Numbered from the stretch's first letter, positions 9,118 to 18,818 are shown. The stretch is DNA of 64,000 nucleotides from Acinetobacter soli (GCF_000760595.1 NZ_BBNM01000006.1:62001-126000); one strand, 5' to 3'. The notes: generated by a model from the sequence alone, not told the origin. Translations and numbers: made by a program.

Positions 9118-9822
9118 ATGCAGTCCGAGCAAGTTCAATTGGTCGATCAAGCCATTACGTCTCGACATTCGGTTCGTGCTTTTTTACCCACCCCCATTGA
9201 ACCTCAAATCATTAAAGATATTCTGGCAGTCGCAAGCCGTGCACCGTCGGGGACCAACACCCAGCCATGGAAAGTGTATGTAGTCACTGGCAAAACACGC
9301 GACACCATGATTCGTCGAGTATGTGACGCCCAAATCGCACTGACCAATGATCCAAGCCACGCCGAGCAGTATCAGGAAACATTCGCTTATTATCCTGAAA
9401 AATGGATTTCACCCTTTATTGATCGCCGCCGTGAAAATGGCTGGGGCCTGTATGGATTACTCAATATTCAAAAGGGCGAAAAAGAAAAAATGGCCCAACA
9501 GCAATTACGTAACTTCCAGTTATTTGATGCACCGGTTGGACTGTTTTTTACCGTCAATAAAATGATGGGCGTCGGATCGAAAATGGATATTGCCATGATG
9601 ATTCAAAACGTCATGACTGCTGCAAAAGCCCGCGGACTAGATACCTGCCCTCAAGCTGCATGGAATCATTTTCATCCGATTGTGCTTGATGTACTTCATG
9701 CATCTGAAGATGAAGAGCTGGTCTGTACGGTGGCTTTAGGCTATGCAGACCCAGATCATATTGTGAATACCTTTATTACACCACGTGAAAGCGTCGAGAG
9801 CTTTACCCAGTTTTTAGATTAA
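9118..9822 (+). CDS. Nitroreductase-family FMN-dependent oxidoreductase
   Basis: A 234-residue protein of the nitroreductase superfamily. FMN-binding motifs are visible: SRHSVRAFLPTPIE (14-27), RAPSGTNTQPWKVYV (40-54) near the phosphate and isoalloxazine sites, and a GLDTCPQAAW loop around residue 175. These enzymes reduce nitroaromatics, quinones or flavin-like substrates with NAD(P)H; the natural substrate is not evident. AAGGAACG provides a good ribosome site before the ATG, and a strong terminator follows. Confidence 0.88.
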   Translation: MQSEQVQLVDQAITSRHSVRAFLPTPIEPQIIKDILAVASRAPSGTNTQPWKVYVVTGKTRDTMIRRVCDAQIALTNDPSHAEQYQETFAYYPEKWISPFIDRRRENGWGLYGLLNIQKGEKEKMAQQQLRNFQLFDAPVGLFFTVNKMMGVGSKMDIAMMIQNVMTAAKARGLDTCPQAAWNHFHPIVLDVLHASEDEELVCTVALGYADPDHIVNTFITPRESVESFTQFLD

Positions 9823-9838
9823 ATCCATCGACTCAACT

Positions 9839-9868
9839 AAAAAAGACCTGAATATGCAGGTCTTTTTT
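9839..9868. terminator. Bidirectional terminator
   Basis: GACCTG (9845-9850) pairs with CAGGTC (9857-9862) across a six-base loop, flanked by A6 and T6, between the convergent nitroreductase and MFS genes. Confidence 0.9.
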
Positions 9869-9882
9869 ATTCATTTGGGGAC

Positions 9883-11094
9883 TTAAGCATTTTGCAGCTT
9901 AAGCTGACGTGCGACAGCAAAAATCGCGATTACCCCTGCGCCAGAAAATAGCATCATCATGATGCCCATATTTAGTAGGGCATTCCAGACGAGAAAGTTT
10001 AAAATTACACCACCCAACAGACCGCAGCCAAACTGCATACTGCCCATAATGGCACTGGCTGTACCTGCACGGGCGCCTTGTCTCGACATTGCCAGCGCCA
10101 TGGCATTAGGTCCAGTCATTCCTAGCCCTGAAACAGCTAAAAACAAACCTGCCATCACCATTGCAATTGGCGCATCTGAAATCAGACCACTCAAAAGTAC
10201 TAACGCTGCACCTGTTAGCTGAATGAACCCCCCTATTTTAAGCCGAGTCATGGTGCCAAGTTTGGATACCAGCTTTTTATTGATGGAAGAGACAATCATG
10301 ATTCCCAAGGCATTAAAGCCAAACGCATAGGCAAACTGCTGCTGCCCCAAACCATATTGATCCATTAAAACAGAAGATGCTGAACTGATATAACTAAACA
10401 ATACCCCACCGGTTAAACACCCCGCCAACATCGGGAAACGAAAGCTGGTATCTTTAAAAATCGCGGCATACAAAGTCACCACCTGATAAGGGCTAAGTTT
10501 TAAGCGTTTTTCAGGTGCCAAAGTTTCATCAAAGAAGAAATGAATGCACAATAAACATAAGCAGCCAATCAGTGCGAGTAACCAAAAAATAGCCTGCCAA
10601 TGGAAAAACTCCAACACCATTGCACCCAGCGCTGGCGCTGCAATCGGTGCAATCCCCATCACAATCATCATACTTGAGAAGGCCTGTGCCGAACCTTGTA
10701 CATCGAGCCTGTCACGTATGGCAGCACGTGCAATCACAACACCCACGCAGCCGCCCAGCGCTTGTACCAGTCGGGCTAAAATAAGCGACCATTCATTTTG
10801 CGCCAATACACATAATGCACTGGCCACCACATATAAAGTGAGTCCAACATATAACGGCGCTTTACGGCCGATTCGGTCACTGATCGGGCCATAAACAAGT
10901 TGACCGATTGCCAAACCCAAGAAATATGCAGGCAGGGTATTGGCCACCATACGCGTGGTGGTTCCAAAATCACTGGCCATTTGTGGTAAGGCTGGCAAGT
11001 ACATATCAATCGACAGCGGCCCAAGTGCGGTCAAAAGGGCCAGCAGCATAATCCACGCAATTGAATATTGACCGGGTAATCTACTTTCGGACAT
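9883..11094 (-). CDS. Bcr/CflA-family MFS multidrug efflux transporter
   Basis: A 403-residue, twelve-helix major facilitator protein. The N-terminal LGPLSIDMYLPALPQMASDF stretch and the loop 2-3 motif GPISDRIGRKAPL are hallmarks of the Bcr/CflA drug:H+ antiporter branch (bicyclomycin, chloramphenicol and sulfonamide efflux in known members). The ATG at 11094 is preferred to an in-frame GTG two codons upstream. Drug specificity cannot be read from the sequence. Confidence 0.88.
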   Translation of the reverse strand: MSESRLPGQYSIAWIMLLALLTALGPLSIDMYLPALPQMASDFGTTTRMVANTLPAYFLGLAIGQLVYGPISDRIGRKAPLYVGLTLYVVASALCVLAQNEWSLILARLVQALGGCVGVVIARAAIRDRLDVQGSAQAFSSMMIVMGIAPIAAPALGAMVLEFFHWQAIFWLLALIGCLCLLCIHFFFDETLAPEKRLKLSPYQVVTLYAAIFKDTSFRFPMLAGCLTGGVLFSYISSASSVLMDQYGLGQQQFAYAFGFNALGIMIVSSINKKLVSKLGTMTRLKIGGFIQLTGAALVLLSGLISDAPIAMVMAGLFLAVSGLGMTGPNAMALAMSRQGARAGTASAIMGSMQFGCGLLGGVILNFLVWNALLNMGIMMMLFSGAGVIAIFAVARQLKLQNA

Positions 11095-11240
11095 AGTCAC
11101 ATTTTAATATTAAATACGGAGTGTGAAGACAAGCTTACACTGTCCATAGTATGATTTCACTGAGTAATAATAACGATGATGACTCAACCTGACGTGCATG
11201 CAGGGAGGTGTCTTTCACTCAATAGCTTAAAGGAATCCCC

Positions 11241-13415
11241 TTGAACTCTTGGTTTTCCAAACTCAAACAAGCGACTTACAACACTTCGCTGATGTATAAC
11301 CTTCGGATGCTGATTGCATTTGCAGGCACTGCCTTTGTGCCTTATTTTCTCGATTATCAACTGGCCACTATTCCGCTCACCCTCGGTGTGGTTGCCGCTG
11401 GCTTGAGTGATATCGACGACCGCTTTTCTGTTCGAATCATGAATCTGGTCTATACCTACGTGGGCTTTTTTGCCGCTGCAACTTCGGTACAGCTTTTGTT
11501 TCCACATCCGGTGGCATTTGCACTGGGGTTGATTGTGGCCTGTATTTTCTGGATTTTATTGGGCTCTTTAGGGCGCCGATACACCACCATTTCCTATGGA
11601 TGCTTGGTGGTGTCGGTTTACTCGATGCTGGGCGTACACCTCTTCCCAGAATGGTACATGCAACCTGCTCTTTTAGTGTGCGGTGCAGCTTGGTATGGTT
11701 TGATCGCCACGATTAGTTTCTTGTTATTTCCGATTCGCCCCGTACAAGATAAATTATCGGCCTGCTATGCATCGCTGGGTGATTTTTTATTTGCTAAATC
11801 CAGTGTTTTCGATGTCGATATGACACCTGAGAGTTATCAACAATCCTTGATTGATCTATCGATGGAAAACGGCAAACTGGTCGGGATTTTTAACGATTTA
11901 AAAGCTTCATTGCTCACCCGACTCAAAGGCGATCGCGGACAAAAAGACACCCGACGCAGCCTGCAATATTATTTTGTGGCACAAGATATTCATGAGCGCG
12001 CAGACTCGGCACATATCAATTATCAAGAACTGAGTAAAATTTTTCAGCACAGCGACATTTTGTTTCGTTTCCAACGTATTTTGACCATACAAGGCAAAGC
12101 CTGCAAGGATTTAAGCGAAAGTATTTTAAAGCGGCAACCCTACAAACATAACAAGCGCTTTAAACACACCTTTGAAAATCTCAAACAGTCTTTGGGGAAA
12201 TTACGTCACGATCAGGTTTATGATCCGCTTTGGGTCAATGCGCTGTATGCGCTTTATCAAAATTTGAAAGGTATCGATGCACAGTTACGTAATTTAGAAA
12301 CAGAGCGTAATATTGCTTTAGATAAAGTGAAGCAGATGGATCATCAGCTTAAAGACGACGATCTTAAGGGCTGGAACGATATCATTGTGCGGATTCGTCA
12401 AAATCTAACACCAGAGTCGGTGTTATTTCGTCATGCTGTTCGGCTTTCTGTGGTGTTGTTTGTAGGCTACATTTTTGTCCAAACAACCGGTATTCAATAC
12501 GGCTACTGGATTCTATTGACTGCACTGTTTGTTTGCCAGCCGAATTTTAATGCCACCAAACGCCGACTGCGATTACGAATTGTGGGTACATTGGTCGGCA
12601 TCATTATTGGTATTGCGATTTTATACTTTGTGCCTTCACTTGAAGGTCAGTTGCTGATTTTGGTGTTGAGTGGCGTGTTGTTTTTTGAACTGCGCAGTAA
12701 ACAGTATGCACAAGCCACAGCCTTTATTACCATTTTGGCGCTGATTAACTTTAATTTAGATGGCTTCGGTTTTTCTGCGGGATTACCACGCATGATCGAT
12801 ACCCTCATCGGCTGCGCGCTGGCGTGGCTGGGCGTTAGCTTTATCTGGCCAGACTGGAAGTTTCGGCGCTTACCGCGCACCATTCGCCGTGCCATTCAAG
12901 CGCAGTGTAATTATCTGGTCGATGTGGTGCAGCAGTATCATCATGGTCGAAATCATGGTCTGAGCTATCGGATTGCGCGCCGTACTGCGCATAACACCGA
13001 TGCAGATGTGGCATCTTTAATTTCTACCCTTGCGACCGAACCTGATTTTGATCCGATTCAAAAAAATCTGGCATTCGAATTTCTGTGCTTACATCATACT
13101 TTTCTTAGTTATATTGCTGCGCTCGGTGCACATCGTGAAAAGATTGATGATCAAGAGATTCTCAATCTACTCGATAAAGCATTAGACGACATTCAAGGGG
13201 CTCTGCTCAGAGATGAAATGCCCGGGCTAACCGCACAGAATATGCTGCAAACCATTCGGCAGCGTTTAAAGCAAAATAGTGAGGAAGATCAACTGGCTAT
13301 TATTATTTTGCAGCAGCTTTCCCTGATGTACAGTATTTTGAATCTGCTCAGTACACTCAAGCAAAGCCTGAGTCATGATCGGGATGATGCCGCCACCGAA
13401 TTGGCATCACTGTAA
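11241..13415 (+). CDS. FUSC/YccS-family inner-membrane protein
   Basis: A 724-residue protein of the YccS/YhfK type in the FUSC (fusaric acid resistance-like) family. Two blocks of about five to six transmembrane helices (roughly residues 20-175 and 395-535) alternate with large cytoplasmic helical regions (roughly 180-390 and 540-724), the usual architecture. The start is a TTG preceded by AAAGGAATCCCC at normal spacing; no better ATG exists nearby. Some family members pair with adaptor proteins to export aromatic acids, but no adaptor gene is adjacent here. Confidence 0.88.
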   Translation: MNSWFSKLKQATYNTSLMYNLRMLIAFAGTAFVPYFLDYQLATIPLTLGVVAAGLSDIDDRFSVRIMNLVYTYVGFFAAATSVQLLFPHPVAFALGLIVACIFWILLGSLGRRYTTISYGCLVVSVYSMLGVHLFPEWYMQPALLVCGAAWYGLIATISFLLFPIRPVQDKLSACYASLGDFLFAKSSVFDVDMTPESYQQSLIDLSMENGKLVGIFNDLKASLLTRLKGDRGQKDTRRSLQYYFVAQDIHERADSAHINYQELSKIFQHSDILFRFQRILTIQGKACKDLSESILKRQPYKHNKRFKHTFENLKQSLGKLRHDQVYDPLWVNALYALYQNLKGIDAQLRNLETERNIALDKVKQMDHQLKDDDLKGWNDIIVRIRQNLTPESVLFRHAVRLSVVLFVGYIFVQTTGIQYGYWILLTALFVCQPNFNATKRRLRLRIVGTLVGIIIGIAILYFVPSLEGQLLILVLSGVLFFELRSKQYAQATAFITILALINFNLDGFGFSAGLPRMIDTLIGCALAWLGVSFIWPDWKFRRLPRTIRRAIQAQCNYLVDVVQQYHHGRNHGLSYRIARRTAHNTDADVASLISTLATEPDFDPIQKNLAFEFLCLHHTFLSYIAALGAHREKIDDQEILNLLDKALDDIQGALLRDEMPGLTAQNMLQTIRQRLKQNSEEDQLAIIILQQLSLMYSILNLLSTLKQSLSHDRDDAATELASL

Positions 13416-13506
13416 ATCGCATGAAAATGGCACAATATATTCACGGATTGGCGTGATTTAATGCTAAACTTTGGCGAGTTTAAAATTCACTAATTGCATT
13501 TGCACT

Positions 13507-14067
13507 ATGACCGCGAAAACTTTATACGCTTATACGCTACAGCCTGTTAACTACGAAGTGTCTGAAGCTGAACAACGTGATGCTCAGCTTAAGATTTGGC
13601 GTAGCACCAATAAAATCAGCACAAAAGCATGGATCATCATGGCAGTGGTTTTACTACTGTCTATCGCAGGGATTATTCTTCTTAAAAACTATTCCACCAT
13701 TTTTTGCTGGGTTGCCATCATCTGTGTGGTGTTGTACTTCGTACTGCGCAAGTATGGCCTAGAATGGTATGTAAAACGCAAAATGAATGAATTTCCAGTT
13801 CAGGAAATTAAAGGTGTTCGTTTGGGCGTGCAGCCACACGGTATTGTGATGCGTCAGCAGATGAATGGTCAAGAAGGTGTTGGCACCATTAGCTGGAAAG
13901 ACATCTATGAATGGTATAACACTCCAGATTTTATCTTGCTGAATTTTAAAGTAAAAGGACAGCAAGGTGCATATTTGCTTCCAAAGCGTATGGACACCAA
14001 GAATTTTTCATTTAATACCATTCGTAAGCACCTGAACGAACAAGTCGGTGATGCAAAATCGTTTTAA
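13507..14067 (+). CDS. YcxB-like membrane protein
   Basis: A 186-residue protein. Two hydrophobic helices at roughly residues 40-85 are followed by a soluble domain with the YcxB-type pattern ISWKDIYEWYNTPDFILLNF near residues 128-150. The ATG at 13507 is preferred over an upstream alternative start because the extra N-terminal residues would be cysteine-rich and atypical. Function is unknown for the family. It lies 91 bases after the FUSC gene on the same strand and ends at a strong terminator. Confidence 0.65.
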   Translation: MTAKTLYAYTLQPVNYEVSEAEQRDAQLKIWRSTNKISTKAWIIMAVVLLLSIAGIILLKNYSTIFCWVAIICVVLYFVLRKYGLEWYVKRKMNEFPVQEIKGVRLGVQPHGIVMRQQMNGQEGVGTISWKDIYEWYNTPDFILLNFKVKGQQGAYLLPKRMDTKNFSFNTIRKHLNEQVGDAKSF

Positions 14068-14078
14068 TTTGAAAACCT

Positions 14079-14111
14079 AAAAAAAGCCTCCGTACGCGGA
14101 GGCTTTTTTTT
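14079..14111 (+). terminator. Rho-independent terminator after the YcxB-like gene
   Basis: GCCTCCG (14086-14092) pairs with CGGAGGC (14097-14103) around TACG, preceded by A7 and followed by T8. Confidence 0.93.
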
Positions 14112-14127
14112 ATCTGTATTATTAAAT

Positions 14128-14149
14128 GATAATGAAAATTAATATTATC
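14128..14149. promoter_or_regulatory. Probable Fur box
   Basis: The AT-rich inverted repeat beginning GATAATGAAAAT and ending AATATTATC closely resembles the Fur consensus of GATAAT hexamers. It lies about 75 bases upstream of the PepSY-flavodoxin reductase gene, where a repressor would block the promoter. A further partial match follows at about 14160-14167. The inference is iron-repressed expression. Confidence 0.6.
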
Positions 14150-14226
14150 TCGAAAATCCATATTATCTAACGAATCTTGAGCTATACTCTAGCAAAATTT
14201 AAATCTCTAATTTTGCGTTTACAGCC

Positions 14227-16848
14227 ATGTTAAAAAAAGTCTTTTTCCAGATTCATTGGTTTTTGGGGATCAGTGCGGGTCTTATCCTTGCGTTGATGGG
14301 AGTAACGGGTGCGATTTATTCGTACGACCAGCAGATTTTAAAACTCATTAATCAGGACAGTTATGTTGTTCAGGCGCAACATACGCCTAAACTCACACCT
14401 GCACAGTTGTATCAGCACTTTGAGCAGCGTCAGCCCGATCTAAAAATCAATAGTATTACTATCGCCAAAGATGCAACCGCCTCCTCCACCGTAAATATTC
14501 AAAAAGAAGGTGAACGTCGCGGCTATAACATGATGGTGAACCCTTATACGGCTGAGGTACTGCCTGAAATCAAGGGACGTGGATTCTTTCAATTTGTTCA
14601 GCAGTTACACCGCAACCTAACGTTCGGGCCGGTGGGCAAGCAAATTACGGCAGCATGTACCTTAATTTTGATCTTTTTTGTACTCAGTGGACTCTATTTA
14701 CGCTGGCCAAAACGTCACACATGGCGTCAGTGGTTGTTTGTAAAGCCAAAACTTAAAGGGCGCAATTTTATTTGGGATCTGCATGCCGTTATAGGTACAT
14801 GGGTGGTGGTGTTTTATTTGTTGATGGCATGTACGGGCTTGTATTGGTCGTATGACTGGTGGCGTGACGGTATGTTTAAGCTGATGGGTGTTGAACGACC
14901 ACAACCACAAATGCAGGCCGGACCTCGTAATGCACAAGGTCAAGCGACAAATCGGATGCAAGGTCAGCCTCAACAAGGCCATGCAGGACAAGAACATCGT
15001 GGTGAAGGCCGCGGTGAATCTCGCGAACAACTCTCTTCTGCACAAATTTATGATGCACTGAACAAGACATGGACTGGTTTTAACACTCAACTTGGCCGCG
15101 ATTATTCGTCTATTACGCTCAATTTACCTAAAAAAGCCGATCAAACGATTGAGCTCTCTTTCATAGATGCAACACCACAGCATGAACGCGCCCGTAACTC
15201 AGCCGTCTATCACTATGGGACGGGTAAAATTGAAAAATTAGAGCTGTATGAAGACAAAAAACTCAATGAAAAAATCATGAGTAGCATGTTGCCAGTCCAT
15301 CGCGGCAGTTTCTTTGGCCCGGTGTACCACTTTTTTGCAATGCTTGCTTCTTTGGCGATGCCGCTGTTTTTTGTGACGGGTTGGATGCTGTATCTAAAAC
15401 GCCGTAAGCAGAAAAAATTAACCTTGGCTGCACGCCAGCATCATGTCAGTGATCATTATATCGATCCAAATGCAACGCCTTGGCTCATCACGTATGCCTC
15501 TCAAACGGGTGTGGCGGAACAGCTGGCATGGCGCACCGCAACACGACTACAAGAAGCGCATCAACCCGTTCAGGTTCGACCAGTTCAGCAATTAACCGAA
15601 AGTGACTTCAAAAATTCACCACAAATTTTGTTTGTACTCAGCACCTATGGCACAGGCGAAGCCCCAGATCTGGCCAGCAACTTTGAGAAAAAATTCTTAA
15701 AGTCATCAATGGCTTTGAATCATCTCAACTATGCCATTTTGGCACTGGGGTCAAAAGAATATCCAGACAGCTACTGTGCCTTTGGCCATCGTGTCGATCT
15801 ATGGCTGAAACAGTCTGGTGCACATGCCCTGTTTGATGTAATTGAAGTTGATAATGCTCATCCTGATGACATTCAAAAATGGAACACGGCACTGGTCAGT
15901 GCCACCAAACTTGAACTTCAGTCGATGAACATCGAAAAAATCTTTGATGAATGGAGATTGAGCAAGCGTGAGCTTTTAAACCCCAATAGCCAAGGTGCAT
16001 CTGCATACAATCTGGAATTTACCACAACCAATGATACTATCTGGCAAGCTGGTGATATTGCAGAGATTCAACCGGGTAACTCGCCTGCACGAGTGAAGGC
16101 CTTTCTAGAAAAGCATCAGTTATCCGCACAAACTTATGTAGAGAGCGTTGAAAGTAAGCTGGCTCAAGCACTTTGGAATCGTGATTTAAGCACTGATGTC
16201 GAACCATTTGCCAATCCGGAACATTTACTCGAACAACTTGCTGTATTGCCGACTCGCGAATACTCAATTGCCAGTATTCCAAGCCAGCAAGTATTACGAT
16301 TGACCGTTCGCCAGCAGTTTGACCAAAATGGTCAATTGGGCTTGGGCTCTGGCTGGCTAACCGAACATTTAAGCGTGGGTGAACCTGTAGCCCTGCGTAT
16401 TCGTACCAATCCCTCGTTTCATCTCATCGATGACAACCGCCCTATTGTTTGCATTGGAAATGGAACTGGAATTGCCGGCTTAATGAGCTTATTACATGCC
16501 CGAATTCGTCACGACTATACGGAAAACTGGCTGATTTTTGGTGAGCGCCAGCAAGCATGTGACTTTTTTTACGAAAATACGATTCGCGCATGGCAAAGCA
16601 CAGGTATGTTGAAACGATTGGATCTGGTGTTCTCACGCGATCAGGCACAAAAATGCTATGTTCAAGATATCTTGAGAGATCAGGCACAGATTTTAAAACA
16701 ATGGATTGATGCAGATGCTGTCATTTACGTTTGTGGCAGTATCGAGGGCATGGCATCGGGTGTCGATCAGGCACTCACCGATATTTTAGGTGAAATTCAA
16801 CTCGATGCGCTTAGAGCACAAGGTCGTTATCGACGTGATGTCTACTAA
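14227..16848 (+). CDS. PepSY transmembrane / flavodoxin / FAD-NADPH reductase fusion (putative ferric-siderophore or heme reductase)
   Basis: An 873-residue inner-membrane flavohaemoprotein-like reductase. Residues 1-400 form a PepSY_TM domain with about four helices and histidines suited to b-heme binding (FQIHWF near 10, QLHRN near 127, WDLHAVIG near 185, YHFFA near 365). Residues about 417-560 form a flavodoxin domain (TYASQTGVAEQLA and STYGTGEAPD), and about 590-873 a ferredoxin-reductase-like FAD/NADPH module (REYSIAS near 675, CIGNGTGIAGL near 740, VYVCGS near 834). It should pass electrons from NADPH through FAD, FMN and heme to a periplasmic acceptor, plausibly siderophore-bound Fe(III). 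A Fur box upstream supports this. An unusual Q/G/R/H-rich low-complexity insert occupies residues about 224-268, in the periplasmic loop. Confidence 0.85.
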   Translation: MLKKVFFQIHWFLGISAGLILALMGVTGAIYSYDQQILKLINQDSYVVQAQHTPKLTPAQLYQHFEQRQPDLKINSITIAKDATASSTVNIQKEGERRGYNMMVNPYTAEVLPEIKGRGFFQFVQQLHRNLTFGPVGKQITAACTLILIFFVLSGLYLRWPKRHTWRQWLFVKPKLKGRNFIWDLHAVIGTWVVVFYLLMACTGLYWSYDWWRDGMFKLMGVERPQPQMQAGPRNAQGQATNRMQGQPQQGHAGQEHRGEGRGESREQLSSAQIYDALNKTWTGFNTQLGRDYSSITLNLPKKADQTIELSFIDATPQHERARNSAVYHYGTGKIEKLELYEDKKLNEKIMSSMLPVHRGSFFGPVYHFFAMLASLAMPLFFVTGWMLYLKRRKQKKLTLAARQHHVSDHYIDPNATPWLITYASQTGVAEQLAWRTATRLQEAHQPVQVRPVQQLTESDFKNSPQILFVLSTYGTGEAPDLASNFEKKFLKSSMALNHLNYAILALGSKEYPDSYCAFGHRVDLWLKQSGAHALFDVIEVDNAHPDDIQKWNTALVSATKLELQSMNIEKIFDEWRLSKRELLNPNSQGASAYNLEFTTTNDTIWQAGDIAEIQPGNSPARVKAFLEKHQLSAQTYVESVESKLAQALWNRDLSTDVEPFANPEHLLEQLAVLPTREYSIASIPSQQVLRLTVRQQFDQNGQLGLGSGWLTEHLSVGEPVALRIRTNPSFHLIDDNRPIVCIGNGTGIAGLMSLLHARIRHDYTENWLIFGERQQACDFFYENTIRAWQSTGMLKRLDLVFSRDQAQKCYVQDILRDQAQILKQWIDADAVIYVCGSIEGMASGVDQALTDILGEIQLDALRAQGRYRRDVY

Positions 16849-16883
16849 AATAATGTAGCAAATTCAATAATGACCAAAACGAG

Positions 16884-16912
16884 ATGCCAGCGCATAGCGC
16901 TGGCATTTTTTT
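16884..16912 (+). terminator. Terminator after the PepSY reductase gene
   Basis: A perfect 10-bp stem, ATGCCAGCGC (16884-16893) with GCGCTGGCAT (16897-16906), loop ATA, followed by T6. The ATG inside its left arm is therefore not a likely start for the next gene. Confidence 0.9.
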
Positions 16913-16958
16913 ATTTGCTATGATGAGCCGATCTTTTATATTTGACTTTGGCTTGATT

Positions 16959-17765
16959 ATGCAGCATGTGACTTTAGCCAACCATCCATATACGCTGGGG
17001 CGTGTATTGGTACTCGGTTTAGGTTTGATTTTACTTATAGACGGATTAGCGCTGATTGCACTAAATAAAAGTCATTTTGGTGTACAAGTCACCTGTGCTA
17101 CTGGTATCTTTTTAACGCTAAGCAGCCTGTATGGCCCTACTTTATTAAAAAAATTTGCACATCGTCCACGTGTTTTACGCTGGATCTATTTGGGCTGGAC
17201 TGCATTTTGGCTATGGCTGGCCAGCGTGATCATTTTTTTTATTTTTTTGAGCCTACAATCTTTTAGCACACCTCAAATCTCTACACCCCGTGCCATCATT
17301 GTACTGGGGAGTGGCGTCGAAAATGGACAGCCATCGGCCATTTTAGCCGAACGCCTGAACAGTGCGGCATACTATGCTCAACACCATCCTCAAGCATTGA
17401 TCATTTTAAGTGGCGGACTAGATGCACGTGAGCAAAAAACCGAAGCCGAAGTAATGGCTCAGTATTTACAGCGCAAATATCCGATGCTGAAGAATCCAGT
17501 CGCACTTGAAAATCGAAGTACCAGTACCGAACTCAATCTTAAAAACAGTCGGCCTATTCTTGAGCAGCAACATATTTCTTTGCAAGATCCTATTGTACTG
17601 ACAACCAGCGATTTTCATATCTTGCGTTCAAAGGCCATTGCACATAAACAAGGCTATCAACAACCAATCATGCTCAGTGCGCCCACTCCCCTTTTGAGCC
17701 GCTATAACACATGGCTACGCGAATACTTCGCCTTTATTAGTGGCTGGATTTTACGCGAGTACTAA
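16959..17765 (+). CDS. YdcF/ElyC-like DUF218 membrane protein
   Basis: A 268-residue protein with an N-terminal membrane region of about four helices (about residues 10-115) and a C-terminal DUF218 domain beginning RAIIVLGSGVENGQPS, with LSGGLDAREQKTEAEVMAQYL and LTTSDFHILRSKAI further on. E. coli relatives (ElyC, YdcF, SanA) influence envelope and lipid-carrier metabolism. The start is uncertain: in-frame ATGs exist at 16920, 16923 and 16959, none with a clear ribosome site, and 16959 gives a length nearest the family. The gene overlaps the convergent DUF2750 gene by 4 bases. Confidence 0.75.
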   Translation: MQHVTLANHPYTLGRVLVLGLGLILLIDGLALIALNKSHFGVQVTCATGIFLTLSSLYGPTLLKKFAHRPRVLRWIYLGWTAFWLWLASVIIFFIFLSLQSFSTPQISTPRAIIVLGSGVENGQPSAILAERLNSAAYYAQHHPQALIILSGGLDAREQKTEAEVMAQYLQRKYPMLKNPVALENRSTSTELNLKNSRPILEQQHISLQDPIVLTTSDFHILRSKAIAHKQGYQQPIMLSAPTPLLSRYNTWLREYFAFISGWILREY

Positions 17766-18226
17766 TTTAAACGGATCGTTCGAGGTTTTGGCAACTTAAT
17801 ATCTTCAAATAATTGAGGCTGCTGCACGTACAACTGATACAAGTAGTTTTTGATATCGAGCAGCATGGCTTCAGGGCGCACCAGAATATTTTGACCTTCG
17901 GGTGTAAGATTTAAGGACAACAGTGTATTTTTTTCACGTAAATACGGAATAATTTCTTGTACAAAATTCAATAAAGGAATTTCACGGGTTTGATAACTTT
18001 CCCAAGCCCCTTTAATCATGAGCTGTGCTAGCCCCTTATTTTGCCATATCGCAAACGCTTGCTGACCGTTTGGAGTGCCGCACAGGGCCCAGCCATCATC
18101 GTACAATGCCATTAATTGACGCTGCGCCACAATGCTTTCGATAAACTGCTTATAAAGTTCTTTTGGTTGTAATGTGGTGTGCTCGGAAGTCACTGATGCA
18201 GCTTTGCGTTGGTACGGATTTCTCAT
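17762..18226 (-). CDS. DUF2750-like protein
   Basis: A 154-residue soluble protein. The core GWALCGTPNGQQAFAIWQNK followed by LAQLMIKGAWESYQTREI resembles the DUF2750 family, whose function is unknown. There is no signal peptide or membrane segment. The gene sits directly downstream of the tRNA cluster in the direction of transcription and converges on the YdcF-like gene with a 4-base overlap. Confidence 0.6.
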   Translation of the reverse strand: MRNPYQRKAASVTSEHTTLQPKELYKQFIESIVAQRQLMALYDDGWALCGTPNGQQAFAIWQNKGLAQLMIKGAWESYQTREIPLLNFVQEIIPYLREKNTLLSLNLTPEGQNILVRPEAMLLDIKNYLYQLYVQQPQLFEDIKLPKPRTIRLN

Positions 18227-18309
18227 GAAAATTCATCAGTAACAGAAAAAAGATCTACTTGAATTTTATGAAAAATTTATAGATGACGCAATAAGGAGAT
18301 GAGAAATTA

Positions 18310-18385
18310 TGGTGGGCGCTGACGGGATCGAACCGCCGACATTCTGCTTGTAAGGCAGACGCTCTACCAACTGAGCTAAGCGCCC
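18310..18385 (-). tRNA. tRNA-Val (anticodon TAC), copy 1
   Basis: A 76-nt cloverleaf on the minus strand beginning GGGCGCTTAGCTCAG and ending in encoded CCA. The anticodon loop CTTACAA gives TAC, and the T arm GGTTCGATCC is intact. It is the last gene of the six-tRNA transcript and is identical to the other two Val copies. Confidence 0.97.
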
Positions 18386-18483
18386 TGAGAGATAAAAACT
18401 GAAGGACTCAATTTTTAACTTTTCAAGTGCTGCGTGATGCAGTCCTTGAATCATACATTTTCTTGATCAGGGAATCAAGGAAA

Positions 18484-18560
18484 TGGCGCAGCGGACGGGG
18501 CTCGAACCCGCGACCCCCGGCGTGACAGGCCGGTATTCTAACCAACTGAACTACCGCTGC
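18484..18560 (-). tRNA. tRNA-Asp (anticodon GTC), copy 1
   Basis: A 77-nt cloverleaf beginning GCAGCGGTAGTTCAG and ending in encoded CCA; the anticodon loop CTGTCAC gives GTC. It is the fifth gene in the leftward tRNA transcript. Confidence 0.97.
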
Positions 18561-18598
18561 ACTACATTATCTCATACGAGATATATGGTCACTAAACT

Positions 18599-18674
18599 TG
18601 GTGGGCGCTGACGGGATCGAACCGCCGACATTCTGCTTGTAAGGCAGACGCTCTACCAACTGAGCTAAGCGCCC
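18599..18674 (-). tRNA. tRNA-Val (anticodon TAC), copy 2
   Basis: A 76-nt gene identical to the other Val copies with encoded CCA. It is the fourth gene in the leftward transcript. Confidence 0.97.
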
Positions 18675-18695
18675 GCAAAGGTGTCTTGTTTAAAG

Positions 18696-18772
18696 TGGCG
18701 CAGCGGACGGGGCTCGAACCCGCGACCCCCGGCGTGACAGGCCGGTATTCTAACCAACTGAACTACCGCTGC
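18696..18772 (-). tRNA. tRNA-Asp (anticodon GTC), copy 2
   Basis: A 77-nt gene identical to the other Asp copies with encoded CCA; only 21 bases separate it from the following Val gene. Confidence 0.97.
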
Positions 18773-18818
18773 ACTTCAACAAAGTCACTTTTGTGGCAAA
18801 CGATGATTAAAACTTAAG

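Noticed and set aside
18266..18454. A 62-residue open frame over the tRNA-Val gene
   Set aside because: It is an accidental frame through a tRNA gene and has no ribosome site.
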